The position numbers and the translations under genes were made by a program. From Bacillus pumilus (GTDB lineage: Bacteria > Bacillota > Bacilli > Bacillales > Bacillaceae), in NCBI RefSeq assembly GCF_003431975.1, contig NZ_CP027116.1:2108001-2172000 (forward strand): DNA of 64,000 nt. Direction: 5' to 3'. Below the pieces are notes generated by a model that was not told the DNA's origin, made no database searches, and was given only the letters and a program-made list of their open reading frames with translations. Shown here piece after piece: positions 50,421 through 58,316 of the stretch. Every line of letters begins with the position of its first letter. Within the stretch, counting starts at the first letter, position 1.

Positions 50421-52667
50421 TTAAAATACGGACATCAATTCAACGATGCTGCTTTTCCCGTTAACCTCTTTCATTTCCATGCCAATGCAGGATGGACAGC
50501 CATTTTCACAGCGGCATCGCTCAATCAGCTGAATGGCTGCGCCTGCGATTTCATCGAAACGAGCTTGTACTTCCTTACTTAAGCCGATTCCGCCAGGATA
50601 ATGGTCATATAAGAAGACGGTAGGTTTTCCGGTATGTGCCGCTTTAATTTGTGAAACAACATGTATATCTGAGCGGTCACACATCACAAAAGCAGGTACA
50701 ATGTGCTGAAGAACATTTGCAATGCCTAGAAGCAGCTGTTCAAGAGTTTTCTCTTCAAATCTCCGCTCTGCCTCGTGTAATTCAAACCAAGCCGCACTCG
50801 TATGAATTTCTTCTTCCGGTAAGTGAATTGGACCAGAGCCGATATTTTCACCCGAGCTTAACCGGATTTTTTTAAAAATCGTCGGCATTGCGTTGACGGT
50901 CACATCACCGTAGTGAACAGATACAGCTTCCTTCTCTGTCGTCTGATCGATTTCAAGTACCTTAAGTTGAACAGCTAAATTCGCATCTGTATAGTATTCT
51001 ACATCTACTTGTTTCACATAAGCCTTCAGGTGCTCGTAATCTAGCTTTTCCACTTGATACTGAACCCCTTCATGTAAATAAATGGCTTCATCATGAAGCA
51101 GCGTCATCGCACTGAAACGGTCCATCTCTCCAATAATCCGAACATTCGCCACATCTGATTGATCCACAATTACGACATTTTCCTGGCTTGCAGACCGGAG
51201 GCTGATGTCATGCGCTGGGAACGATTGATCTGACCAATAATAGCGGTTCCCGCTAAAATGAAGAACGCCTTCCTCATGTAAGTATTGCAAAATCTCTTCT
51301 ACATCCATCTCGCCAAACTGTTCATCTTCTCGAAACGGGAGCTCGTAGGACGCACATTTTAGGTGATCGACTAGAATGATGAGATTTTCAGGATTGATTC
51401 TTGCCGATTCAGGCGGTCTGTTAAAGAAATATTCAGGGTGTCTGACAATATATTGATCAAGTGGTGACGAGCTTGCGACCATGATAATGAGCGCTTCCTC
51501 ATGACGCCTTCCAGCTCGTCCTGCCTGCTGCCATGTACTCGCTACACTGCCAGGATATCCGGTCATGATACAAACCTTTAGCTGACCTATATCCACCCCT
51601 AATTCTAGAGCGTTCGTACTGACAACACCTAGAATATCACCTTCTCTTAATCCTTTTTCAATTACACGCCGCTCTTTTGGCAAATAGCCTCCGCGATATC
51701 CTCGAATCGATTTTGGACCGATCTCTTTTTTCACTAGCTCTTGAATATGACTTAAAATTACTTCTACTCTTACTCTGCTTCTAGCAAAAACAATCGTTTG
51801 GATTTTTTCTTTTAAAAACGTTTTAGCCAATTGATTGACGACAGTGGCGGCACTTTGTCTAATATTTAATGGCTTGTTTACGACTGGCGGGTTGTAAAAC
51901 ACAAAATTCTTTTTACCGCTAGGTGCCCCGTTTCGTTCGATCAGGTGCACTTTACACCCCGTTAGCTGCTGCGCTAGCTCTTTTGGATTTGCAATCGTTG
52001 CGGAAGTACAAATAAAAACCGGGTCACTCCCATAAAATGTGCAAATTCGCTTTAACCTGCGAATGACATTGGCCACATGACTGCCAAATACGCCTCGATA
52101 TGTATGAAGCTCATCAATGACAATATACTTCAAATTTTCAAACAAGCTGACCCATTTCGTATGATGAGGCAAAATGGCTGAATGCAGCATATCTGGGTTT
52201 GTAATGACAATATGCCCTGCTTGTCTAACTCGCTGCCGAATGGCTGGGGAGGTATCCCCGTCATATGTTTCACTATGAATCGGAATATCCATCTCGTCGA
52301 TGATTTCGTTGAGTTCACTTTTTTGATCTTGTGCGAGCGCTTTTGTTGGGAATAAATAAAGGGAGCGGCTTGTCTGATCTTCTGCGATAGACTGAAGGAC
52401 GGGCAGATTGTAACAGAGTGTTTTACCTGAAGCTGTTGGTGTGACAGTCACCACATGCTCTCCGTTCATCACACGTTCAAAGGCTTCCTTTTGATGAATG
52501 TAGAGTTCGCTCACGCCTCGTTTCTCAAGCGCCTTTTTCAGCCTGTCGTTTACTCTTTCAGGCACCGGAGAGGTCTGTGCAGGCTTCGCTTCAATTTCAT
52601 GCCAATGCTCGACCTGTTCGTCTTTCTTTAATTCTTCTATGAGTTCGTTCATTGTTTTCTTTTTCAT
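50421..52667 (-). CDS. mrfA: DNA helicase MrfA (YprA) with C-terminal metal-binding domain
   Basis: 748 residues. Walker A TPTASGKTLCYNLPVL, box II IVIDELHTYRGVFGSHV, motif III FICTSATIAN and motif VI TWQQAGRAGRRHEEAL identify a superfamily 2 helicase. The C-terminal domain has four cysteines in a cluster (RCRCENGCPSCIGMEM), the DUF1998 zinc site. 3'-to-5' helicase of the mitomycin-repair pathway; operon leader for mrfB. The promoter region is shared back-to-back with the flavin oxidoreductase gene. Confidence 0.93.
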   Translation of the reverse strand: MKKKTMNELIEELKKDEQVEHWHEIEAKPAQTSPVPERVNDRLKKALEKRGVSELYIHQKEAFERVMNGEHVVTVTPTASGKTLCYNLPVLQSIAEDQTSRSLYLFPTKALAQDQKSELNEIIDEMDIPIHSETYDGDTSPAIRQRVRQAGHIVITNPDMLHSAILPHHTKWVSLFENLKYIVIDELHTYRGVFGSHVANVIRRLKRICTFYGSDPVFICTSATIANPKELAQQLTGCKVHLIERNGAPSGKKNFVFYNPPVVNKPLNIRQSAATVVNQLAKTFLKEKIQTIVFARSRVRVEVILSHIQELVKKEIGPKSIRGYRGGYLPKERRVIEKGLREGDILGVVSTNALELGVDIGQLKVCIMTGYPGSVASTWQQAGRAGRRHEEALIIMVASSSPLDQYIVRHPEYFFNRPPESARINPENLIILVDHLKCASYELPFREDEQFGEMDVEEILQYLHEEGVLHFSGNRYYWSDQSFPAHDISLRSASQENVVIVDQSDVANVRIIGEMDRFSAMTLLHDEAIYLHEGVQYQVEKLDYEHLKAYVKQVDVEYYTDANLAVQLKVLEIDQTTEKEAVSVHYGDVTVNAMPTIFKKIRLSSGENIGSGPIHLPEEEIHTSAAWFELHEAERRFEEKTLEQLLLGIANVLQHIVPAFVMCDRSDIHVVSQIKAAHTGKPTVFLYDHYPGGIGLSKEVQARFDEIAGAAIQLIERCRCENGCPSCIGMEMKEVNGKSSIVELMSVF

Positions 52668-52818
52668 ATTGCATCACCTCTCATTCATAGTGTACCGAAT
52701 ATTTGTTTGCATGACTAGGCGGCAATTTTTTGATGCGTAGCTTTTGAGCAGATATTTTGAACTGTTGTAACAGTTTCTATTACACTTCTATAGTGAAATG
52801 ATTTTATCAAGGAAGAAG

Positions 52819-53946
52819 ATGATGAGATTGAAAAATGAATTTAAGCCTTTGTTTGAACCTTTTACATTCCCAGGAGGCGCCTCTATTGATGGCCGGTTAG
52901 TGGTTGCACCAATGACACACTTCGGTTCTCATGATGATGGCACCATTTCAAAAGATGAAATTGATTTCATTACGGCGAGATCAAATGAAATGGGCATGGT
53001 TATTACAGCATGTGCGAACGTGACTCCAGATGGTAAGGCATTTGAAGGACAGCCTTCTATCGCAAGAGATGAAGATATACCCGGCCTGAAAAAATTAGCT
53101 TCTGCCATTCAGGCAAAGGGAACAAAAGCCATCATTCAAATTCATCACGGCGGCTCTCAGGCCCTCCCTCACTTAGTACCAAATGGTGATGTGGTTGCTC
53201 CGAGTGATGTGTTTAAGGATGGAAAACAGATTGCACGCGCTTTAAAAGAAGAGGAAATTCCCCATATCATTGATTCTTTTAAAGAAGCGACTAGACGAGC
53301 TATTGAAGCAGGGTTTGACGGCGTGGAAATCCACGGAGCAAATGGTTATTTATTACAGCAATTTTATTCTCCACATAGCAATCAGCGGACAGATCAGTGG
53401 GGAGGACATGAAGAAAAACGTCTAGCCTTCCCTATCGCTGTAGTAGATGCAGTGAAAGAAGCAATTGAAGAGCATACGACAACACCATTTATCTTTGGAT
53501 ATCGATTATCCCCTGAAGAACCAGAAACGCCTGGTTTAACGATGACAGAGACGTTTACCTTAGTCGACGTTCTTAAAACTAAAAACCTTGATTATTTGCA
53601 TATCTCTTTAATGGAGATTGACTCTAAAGCAAGACGTGGTGCAGATTCTGATAAGACACGTATGGAGCTGCTAAAAGAACGCTGCGGGGATAACCTCCCA
53701 CTCATCGGTGTGGGCAGCGTCATTACTGCTGATGATGCACTAGGTGCTTACAATCAAGGGATTCCACTCATCGCTGTCGCAAGAGAGCTGATTGTCGACC
53801 CAGATTGGGCGAAGAAGATAAAAGAAGGCAGAGAAAACGAGATTGAAACTGTCATTAAACGCAGTCAAAAAGACAAATATTTGATTCCAGAGAGATTATG
53901 GTCTGTTATGGAAGCGAGTCAAGGCTGGGTTCCGATGGAAGATTAA
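52819..53946 (+). CDS. Old-yellow-enzyme family NADH:flavin oxidoreductase
   Basis: 375 residues starting at ATG 52819 (or 52822), with AAGGA upstream. The barrel begins with RLVVAPMTHFGSHDDGT. FMN and substrate residues include IIQIHHGGSQ (the HxGG loop), GFDGVEIHGANGYLLQQFYS (His-Asn type pair) and the closing GVGSVITADDALGAYNQG followed by IPLIAVARELIVDP. It reduces activated double bonds with NADH or NADPH. This gene is not at this place in B. subtilis, where a YqiG-type relative lies elsewhere, so it is a local insertion in the mrfA-ypqE interval. Confidence 0.85.
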   Translation: MMRLKNEFKPLFEPFTFPGGASIDGRLVVAPMTHFGSHDDGTISKDEIDFITARSNEMGMVITACANVTPDGKAFEGQPSIARDEDIPGLKKLASAIQAKGTKAIIQIHHGGSQALPHLVPNGDVVAPSDVFKDGKQIARALKEEEIPHIIDSFKEATRRAIEAGFDGVEIHGANGYLLQQFYSPHSNQRTDQWGGHEEKRLAFPIAVVDAVKEAIEEHTTTPFIFGYRLSPEEPETPGLTMTETFTLVDVLKTKNLDYLHISLMEIDSKARRGADSDKTRMELLKERCGDNLPLIGVGSVITADDALGAYNQGIPLIAVARELIVDPDWAKKIKEGRENEIETVIKRSQKDKYLIPERLWSVMEASQGWVPMED

Positions 53947-53953
53947 TGTCATT

Positions 53954-53988
53954 AAAAAACTACCCACATATGATTGGGTAGTTTTTTT
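53954..53988. terminator. Bidirectional terminator
   Basis: AACTACCCA pairs with TGGGTAGTT, A tract on the left and T7 on the right. It serves the flavin oxidoreductase gene (plus) and ypqE (minus). Confidence 0.88.
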
Positions 53989-53997
53989 GTGTCATGA

Positions 53998-54510
53998 CTA
54001 TTTTAATTTAACGGTAAAAAGCTTAGATGTCTGTTTTTCAACAGATCTCTTTGGTTCTTTATCAAGTCGCTCGATCAAGTCACCATTCATAATCACAATC
54101 GGTGTCACTGTGCTTGCCGCTTTCTGTTCAATCAGTTCTAAATCACATGTAATAAGGGGATCACCGATCTTCACTTTATCCCCTTCTTTTATGTGTGCTT
54201 CAAATCCTTCACCATTTAATCCTACTGTTTCAAGTCCGATATGAATCAGAAGCTCAAGCCCTGAGAGTGTTCGAATGCCAATTGCATGTTTTGTATGGAA
54301 GAGTTGGATGATTTCACCCTCTGCTGGTGACACAATCGTTCCATTTTTTGGTTTTACTGCTACGCCGTCTCCCATCATCTTTTGAGAAAAAACAGGGTCT
54401 GGTACATCCGTCATATCCATTAACTCCCCATCAGCTGGAGAATAAATGACTTCTTCCTTTACATCATCTTGGTTTTTTCCGAAACCGAATAATTTTTTCA
54501 GCAATGTCAA
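53998..54510 (-). CDS. ypqE: PTS enzyme IIA-like protein (glucose family)
   Basis: 170 residues. The IIA-Glc fold is clear: [20 protein letters not shown], the first histidine in [10 protein letters not shown], the phospho-accepting His in [18 protein letters not shown], and the closing [14 protein letters not shown]. It carries phosphate between HPr and IIB domains, or regulates as crr-type IIA. Stand-alone gene, as in B. subtilis. Confidence 0.9.
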   Translation of the reverse strand: MTLLKKLFGFGKNQDDVKEEVIYSPADGELMDMTDVPDPVFSQKMMGDGVAVKPKNGTIVSPAEGEIIQLFHTKHAIGIRTLSGLELLIHIGLETVGLNGEGFEAHIKEGDKVKIGDPLITCDLELIEQKAASTVTPIVIMNGDLIERLDKEPKRSVEKQTSKLFTVKLK

Positions 54511-54672
54511 TTGCTCCCTTCAAGCTTTGCTTCTAGATCTATTCCGCGTATGAAACGCTACGCTCATACACCTTGCTCCATTCAACACTATTTAATCATA
54601 ATTTTTTCCTCTCATCAATTGATAACCGCCTGAGCCCTTTCTGCATAGGCTGTAGATGAGAGGTGATTCAAA

Positions 54673-55092
54673 ATGAAACATGAAGGCGAGAAAAAACATG
54701 AATTGCTGGCAAACGAAGATATTCTCTATGAAGCGATTGAACAATTTTTCGCATCCTCCCCATTCCATGAGATATTAAATAGTGCGGAGGCGCTTATGAC
54801 AACATCGCATTCACTTGCATCGATTACGACCGATGTGACAGAAGATGAGCAGTTTGTCTATATCGAGATCCAGTTTCCAGACCATTTTGTCGAAGGGGAT
54901 ATTGCGCTTGAAGTAAAAGCACAATATTTACACCTATCCGTGCAGGAGAAAATCAAAACAGATACAACGTCCTCGTATTCGAGCTTTACCAAAACCATTT
55001 TAATGCCGGCAAAAATAGATGAAACGAACATGAAGAGCGTGTGGAAAGATCAAACACTTCGTGTGACGGCACCAAAGCAAAGAGCCCAATAG
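54673..55092 (+). CDS. Hsp20-like small protein
   Basis: 139 residues, GAGAGGTG before ATG. The second half shows an alpha-crystallin-type strand pattern (DEQFVYIEIQFPDHFVEGDI, LHLSVQEKIKTD, FTKTILMPAKIDETNMKSVW and the end TLRVTA). The N-terminal 45 residues are helical and acidic. Spore coat CotP/CotM-type members have this length. Chaperone-like or coat role is possible. The gene sits alone between ypqE and yppG. Confidence 0.65.
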   Translation: MKHEGEKKHELLANEDILYEAIEQFFASSPFHEILNSAEALMTTSHSLASITTDVTEDEQFVYIEIQFPDHFVEGDIALEVKAQYLHLSVQEKIKTDTTSSYSSFTKTILMPAKIDETNMKSVWKDQTLRVTAPKQRAQ

Positions 55093-55110
55093 ATCGATCT
55101 ATTGGGTTTT
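55085..55110. terminator. Terminator between convergent genes
   Basis: CCCAATAGAT pairs with ATCTATTGGG, a long perfect palindrome with TTTT on the right. Serves the Hsp20-like gene. Confidence 0.75.
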
Positions 55111-55112
55111 AG

Positions 55113-55562
55113 CTATGCTTTAAAAATGCTTGTAAATCCTTTCGCCAATGAGCCTACTTGATTCATCGTACTCATCATTTGCCCAGCTGTATCAAACATT
55201 TTGTTAAAGTCGTATTGTCCATTCGTCTTCTTGAATTGCGACAGCACACTTTTAAATTGAGATGATTGCTGTTTTTGCGGTCTTGGCAAAGGATAAGGGT
55301 TCATAGGCGGCTGCATAGGCATCATGCCTGGCGGCTGCATCTGGGGTTGATTCATCCCTTCAGGTGGCTGAAAAGGCGGCCCATTTTCTTGGTAGTAAGG
55401 CGGCTGATAGACAGAAGATGGTGCCTGATTCATTCCACCTTGATGTGGCGGCATGAAATATTCTGGAGGCTGGGGAGGCTGCTGCTGCATATCTGGATAC
55501 GGAAATGGCCCTTGATTGAATGGGTTGAATTCATAAGGCTGCTGGTTTGAATAAGGGATCAT
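55113..55562 (-). CDS. yppG: Proline/glutamine-rich protein YppG
   Basis: 149 residues from ATG 55562 (GAGGAG upstream). The N-terminal 100 residues are low-complexity Pro, Gln, Met and Tyr ([35 protein letters not shown]), typical of spore-surface or coat proteins. The last 45 form a soluble helical domain ([20 protein letters not shown]). YppG-like genes occupy this place in B. subtilis; a spore role is inferred from composition. Confidence 0.75.
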   Translation of the reverse strand: MIPYSNQQPYEFNPFNQGPFPYPDMQQQPPQPPEYFMPPHQGGMNQAPSSVYQPPYYQENGPPFQPPEGMNQPQMQPPGMMPMQPPMNPYPLPRPQKQQSSQFKSVLSQFKKTNGQYDFNKMFDTAGQMMSTMNQVGSLAKGFTSIFKA

Positions 55563-55670
55563 ACATCTCGCTCCTCTCGCTCTCAACACATAGTCTTGTC
55601 ACTCATATATTATGATGAAAAGCAGAAGATGTGCCTAAAGCAGCTATAAGAAAAAACGCAGCATATGTCT

Positions 55671-56042
55671 TCAGCTGCGCTTGTTGATTTCTTCTATTAA
55701 AAGGTTCAGTGTGTAAATCACTGACTCAACTAAATTTTTCACACGGGGTGCATGCTGTTTACCAAAATAAGATTGCAGGACAACCTCTTTTCCATTTTCC
55801 TGTACCGCCTCAAGCTGTTCTTGGTGTAGATATCTAGGTTTCGCCAGATGAATAAACGAGATCGAAGCAGTGAGCCATTCTTCCATTTTCTGATCAAATG
55901 TCTCAACGGCCGGCTGAATGTCGGTGTGAAAATCATATACGGGGTATTCCTCTTCAGCCTTTCCCTTTTGGTACTGTTCATACGCTTCTTCGATCCATAC
56001 TCTCAGCTCTTGTGTACGTTTAAGTAACGTTTGATTATCCAA
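55671..56042 (-). CDS. yppE: YppE-like protein (DUF1798)
   Basis: 123 residues starting from TTG 56042, which follows AGAGGTG by the right distance and gives the B. subtilis length; the upstream ATG (56072) would put that ribosome site inside the gene. Mostly helical: TLLKRTQELRVWIEEAYEQY, YDFHTDIQPAVETFDQKMEE, then RVKNLVESVIYTLNLLIEEI. The DUF1798 helix bundle has no known activity. Confidence 0.8.
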   Translation of the reverse strand: MDNQTLLKRTQELRVWIEEAYEQYQKGKAEEEYPVYDFHTDIQPAVETFDQKMEEWLTASISFIHLAKPRYLHQEQLEAVQENGKEVVLQSYFGKQHAPRVKNLVESVIYTLNLLIEEINKRS

Positions 56043-56100
56043 AGTGTTCACCTCTATAAACCATCCTATCAAACGTTTCCTGATTGCTCAAATAGAAAAG

Positions 56101-56337
56101 CTATCCTGCGTGGTATGCTGGTCTTGCCGTCAGTTTATACTCGGCTGCGTGAATCTTCACTTCACAGTCCTTTACTTCTGATTCAAGCCGGTCTATCATT
56201 TGTTCTTGCTCCTCTAAGGCTGCATGTGTTGTCTTCGTCACCGCAAGAGACAGCTCTTCTTCCACGGCATCAATTTTCCGCTCGATTTCCTCTAATAACT
56301 GCATAATGGATTCTTTTGATACAAATTCGCTCATCAT
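56101..56337 (-). CDS. yppD: Small coiled-coil protein YppD-like
   Basis: 78 residues, AAGGAGG before ATG-ATG. Coiled coil throughout (ESIMQLLEEIERKIDAVEEE, then LEEQEQMIDRLESEVKDCEV). Short and acidic. The order yppE-yppD-sspM-yppC parallels B. subtilis. Unknown function. Confidence 0.65.
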   Translation of the reverse strand: MMSEFVSKESIMQLLEEIERKIDAVEEELSLAVTKTTHAALEEQEQMIDRLESEVKDCEVKIHAAEYKLTARPAYHAG

Positions 56338-56530
56338 CAGATTCCTCCTTTATCGTCTCTCGTTACATTCTCTTTTCTTTCACACCCTCCTTCACACATG
56401 ACAAAACTAGAAGCAAATCGCCAATCTAAGTGTCGATGAGCGCTATTTCTTCCTTTTCGACATATGCTTGTCCTTCTTTGTATGATTGCGTCCGATTGTG
56501 TAAATTCTAAGGACAAAGGAGGTAGATTTC

Positions 56531-56635
56531 ATGAAAAAGCAGCCAGCACCAAAAGAGCAAAAGCCAAAAGGGAAAGAAAACAGTACAGATCAGCTTGATA
56601 AAAAGCTCGGCGGTCCAAATCGACCATCCACGTAA
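56531..56635 (+). CDS. sspM: Small acid-soluble spore protein M
   Basis: 34 residues, AAGGAGG before ATG. Reads MKKQPAPKEQKPKGKENS and ends DQLDKKLGGPNRPST, where the C-terminal LDKKLGGPNRPST is the mark of SspM. Expressed in the forespore. It is too short to be found by length filters. Flanked by a terminator that also serves yppC. Confidence 0.93.
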   Translation: MKKQPAPKEQKPKGKENSTDQLDKKLGGPNRPST

Positions 56636-56660
56636 AAAAAGCAGGTACCCCCTGCTTTTT
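56634..56660. terminator. Bidirectional terminator (sspM / yppC)
   Basis: AGCAGG pairs with CCTGCT, with A tract left and T tract right. Confidence 0.78.
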
Positions 56661-57615
56661 ATTTATGCAAAAAATAGTGCTCTAATGAAAAAAGAAAACG
56701 AAGCTGTCTTTTTTTTTGAAAATACCAGTCGGTCAGCTCAATTTGTTTTGGTAACGTCTCTCGATCAAACAAGGATGGACTCAATTTCTTTTGAAACCAA
56801 TCGTCCCTTTGATCGTCTAATGAATGTGTCATCACCGGATAAACCGTGCGAAGAAAAGGTGTTGATCTCCTAGCGATTCCCAAAAACGACTCAAAGTCAA
56901 ACCGTGACCCTGTATGCGGCACGGTATGCAAAAAATGATAAAAATCCGAAAACAAATCGGCTCGAAATAATAGTTTCGCTAGTTTTTTCCCTAATGTAAT
57001 CCGCTCCTTTACATGGGAAAACTTCCGTATGGTTAACCCGTACAAATGCCCGTCCACTGTTGGAAAAACAACGGTTTGAAAATGTCCCCACTCGCTGAAC
57101 AGATATTGAATCGAGTGAAAAACATTCTTTTTCAGAAGAGGATTTTGTATAATAGGAGATTGTATAGTATATTGTTCATTTATGATGAGTGCATACAGCA
57201 GGCGCTCTGTGTCATACTCTAGCCAAAAACGTGCCCACTCAGTACGCATAAAACGAGAAACAGAAAAATAAGGAAGCAGATGAAACAAAGGCTTACTGCA
57301 TTTCTTAGACCATTCATACAAAAGAAGCTGAGGATAAGCGTCTGAAAAGATCAGCCAATTCGCTCTTTCATATGCTGTGAAAAAAAGGTGTCCCTCTTGA
57401 TCTGTTAAACCTGGATGGAAGAGCTCGCCCTTTAAATCCGTCATGGACCATCCAGCATTTCTTGATACAAAGGAAGCAAGGAGCGACCATTTCATCTCTG
57501 GATGACGATCATAAAAGCGCTTGTACGCATTTGTCCTTGTCAGATTGTCTTTATTTTTCACCTTTGTTTCACGCAATATATGCTGAGTGATAATGTGCTC
57601 TTCTTGTGACAACAT
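56659..57615 (-). CDS. yppC: YppC-like protein (DUF2515)
   Basis: 318 residues from ATG 57615 (TTGGAGAG upstream), near the B. subtilis length; a longer reading to 57660 would overlap recU. Helical with aromatic-rich blocks (LLASFVSRNAGWSMTDLKGE, TAYERANWLIFSDAYPQLLL, WARFWLEYDTERLLYALIIN). A membrane segment is not evident. Function is unknown; it is divergent from recU-ponA. Confidence 0.85.
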   Translation of the reverse strand: MLSQEEHIITQHILRETKVKNKDNLTRTNAYKRFYDRHPEMKWSLLASFVSRNAGWSMTDLKGELFHPGLTDQEGHLFFTAYERANWLIFSDAYPQLLLYEWSKKCSKPLFHLLPYFSVSRFMRTEWARFWLEYDTERLLYALIINEQYTIQSPIIQNPLLKKNVFHSIQYLFSEWGHFQTVVFPTVDGHLYGLTIRKFSHVKERITLGKKLAKLLFRADLFSDFYHFLHTVPHTGSRFDFESFLGIARRSTPFLRTVYPVMTHSLDDQRDDWFQKKLSPSLFDRETLPKQIELTDWYFQKKRQLRFLFSLEHYFLHK

Positions 57616-57658
57616 AGAAATCTCTCCAATACAAAATGCATTAAAAGGAGGCTGAAAC

Positions 57659-58279
57659 ATGATGATTCGGTATCCAAACGGAAAATCGTATCAGCCCATT
57701 CAACAAATTGGGACAAAAAAAAGAATCAGCGGCGAATCCTCTTATAGTAACCGCGGGATGACACTTGAGGCTGACTTGAATGAAACCAACCAGTACTATT
57801 TGGTTAACGGGATCGCAGTCATTCATAAAAAGCCTACCCCCGTTCAAATTGTGAATGTGGATTATCCAAAAAGAAGCGCTGCTGTAATCAAAGAAGCCTA
57901 TTTTAAACAATCATCCACAACGGACTATAATGGGGTGTACAAAGGGCGCTATATCGATTTTGAAGCAAAGGAAACCAAAAGCACCACCTCGTTTCCGCTC
58001 AAAAACTTCCACGACCATCAAATTGAGCATATGAAACAGGTTGAAAAGCAAGGCGGTATTTGTTTCGTTATTATATCCGCATTTGGCTCCGTTTATTATT
58101 TGCCCGCTTCAGATCTCTTTTTCTTCTGGGAGCGGCAGCAGCAAAACGGCCGTAAATCCATTAGCAAAGACGAATTAATGGAAGCTGGCCACTTAATGAC
58201 ACTTGGATATTCGCCAAGAATTGATTATATTAAAGTAGTGGAGACACTTCATTTTTCGGATGAAAGTGAGCAGCAATGA
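57659..58279 (+). CDS. recU: Holliday junction resolvase RecU
   Basis: 206 residues. Landmark segments are [20 protein letters not shown], the catalytic [20 protein letters not shown] (D-x-E-x-K type) and [18 protein letters not shown]. It cleaves four-way DNA junctions in recombination and chromosome segregation and modulates RecA. It is followed by ponA after 37 bases, the conserved recU-ponA operon. Confidence 0.95.
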   Translation: MMIRYPNGKSYQPIQQIGTKKRISGESSYSNRGMTLEADLNETNQYYLVNGIAVIHKKPTPVQIVNVDYPKRSAAVIKEAYFKQSSTTDYNGVYKGRYIDFEAKETKSTTSFPLKNFHDHQIEHMKQVEKQGGICFVIISAFGSVYYLPASDLFFFWERQQQNGRKSISKDELMEAGHLMTLGYSPRIDYIKVVETLHFSDESEQQ

Positions 58280-58316
58280 CGTTCGAAAAAGGTTTAACAC
58301 GAAAGGTTGAGATGTG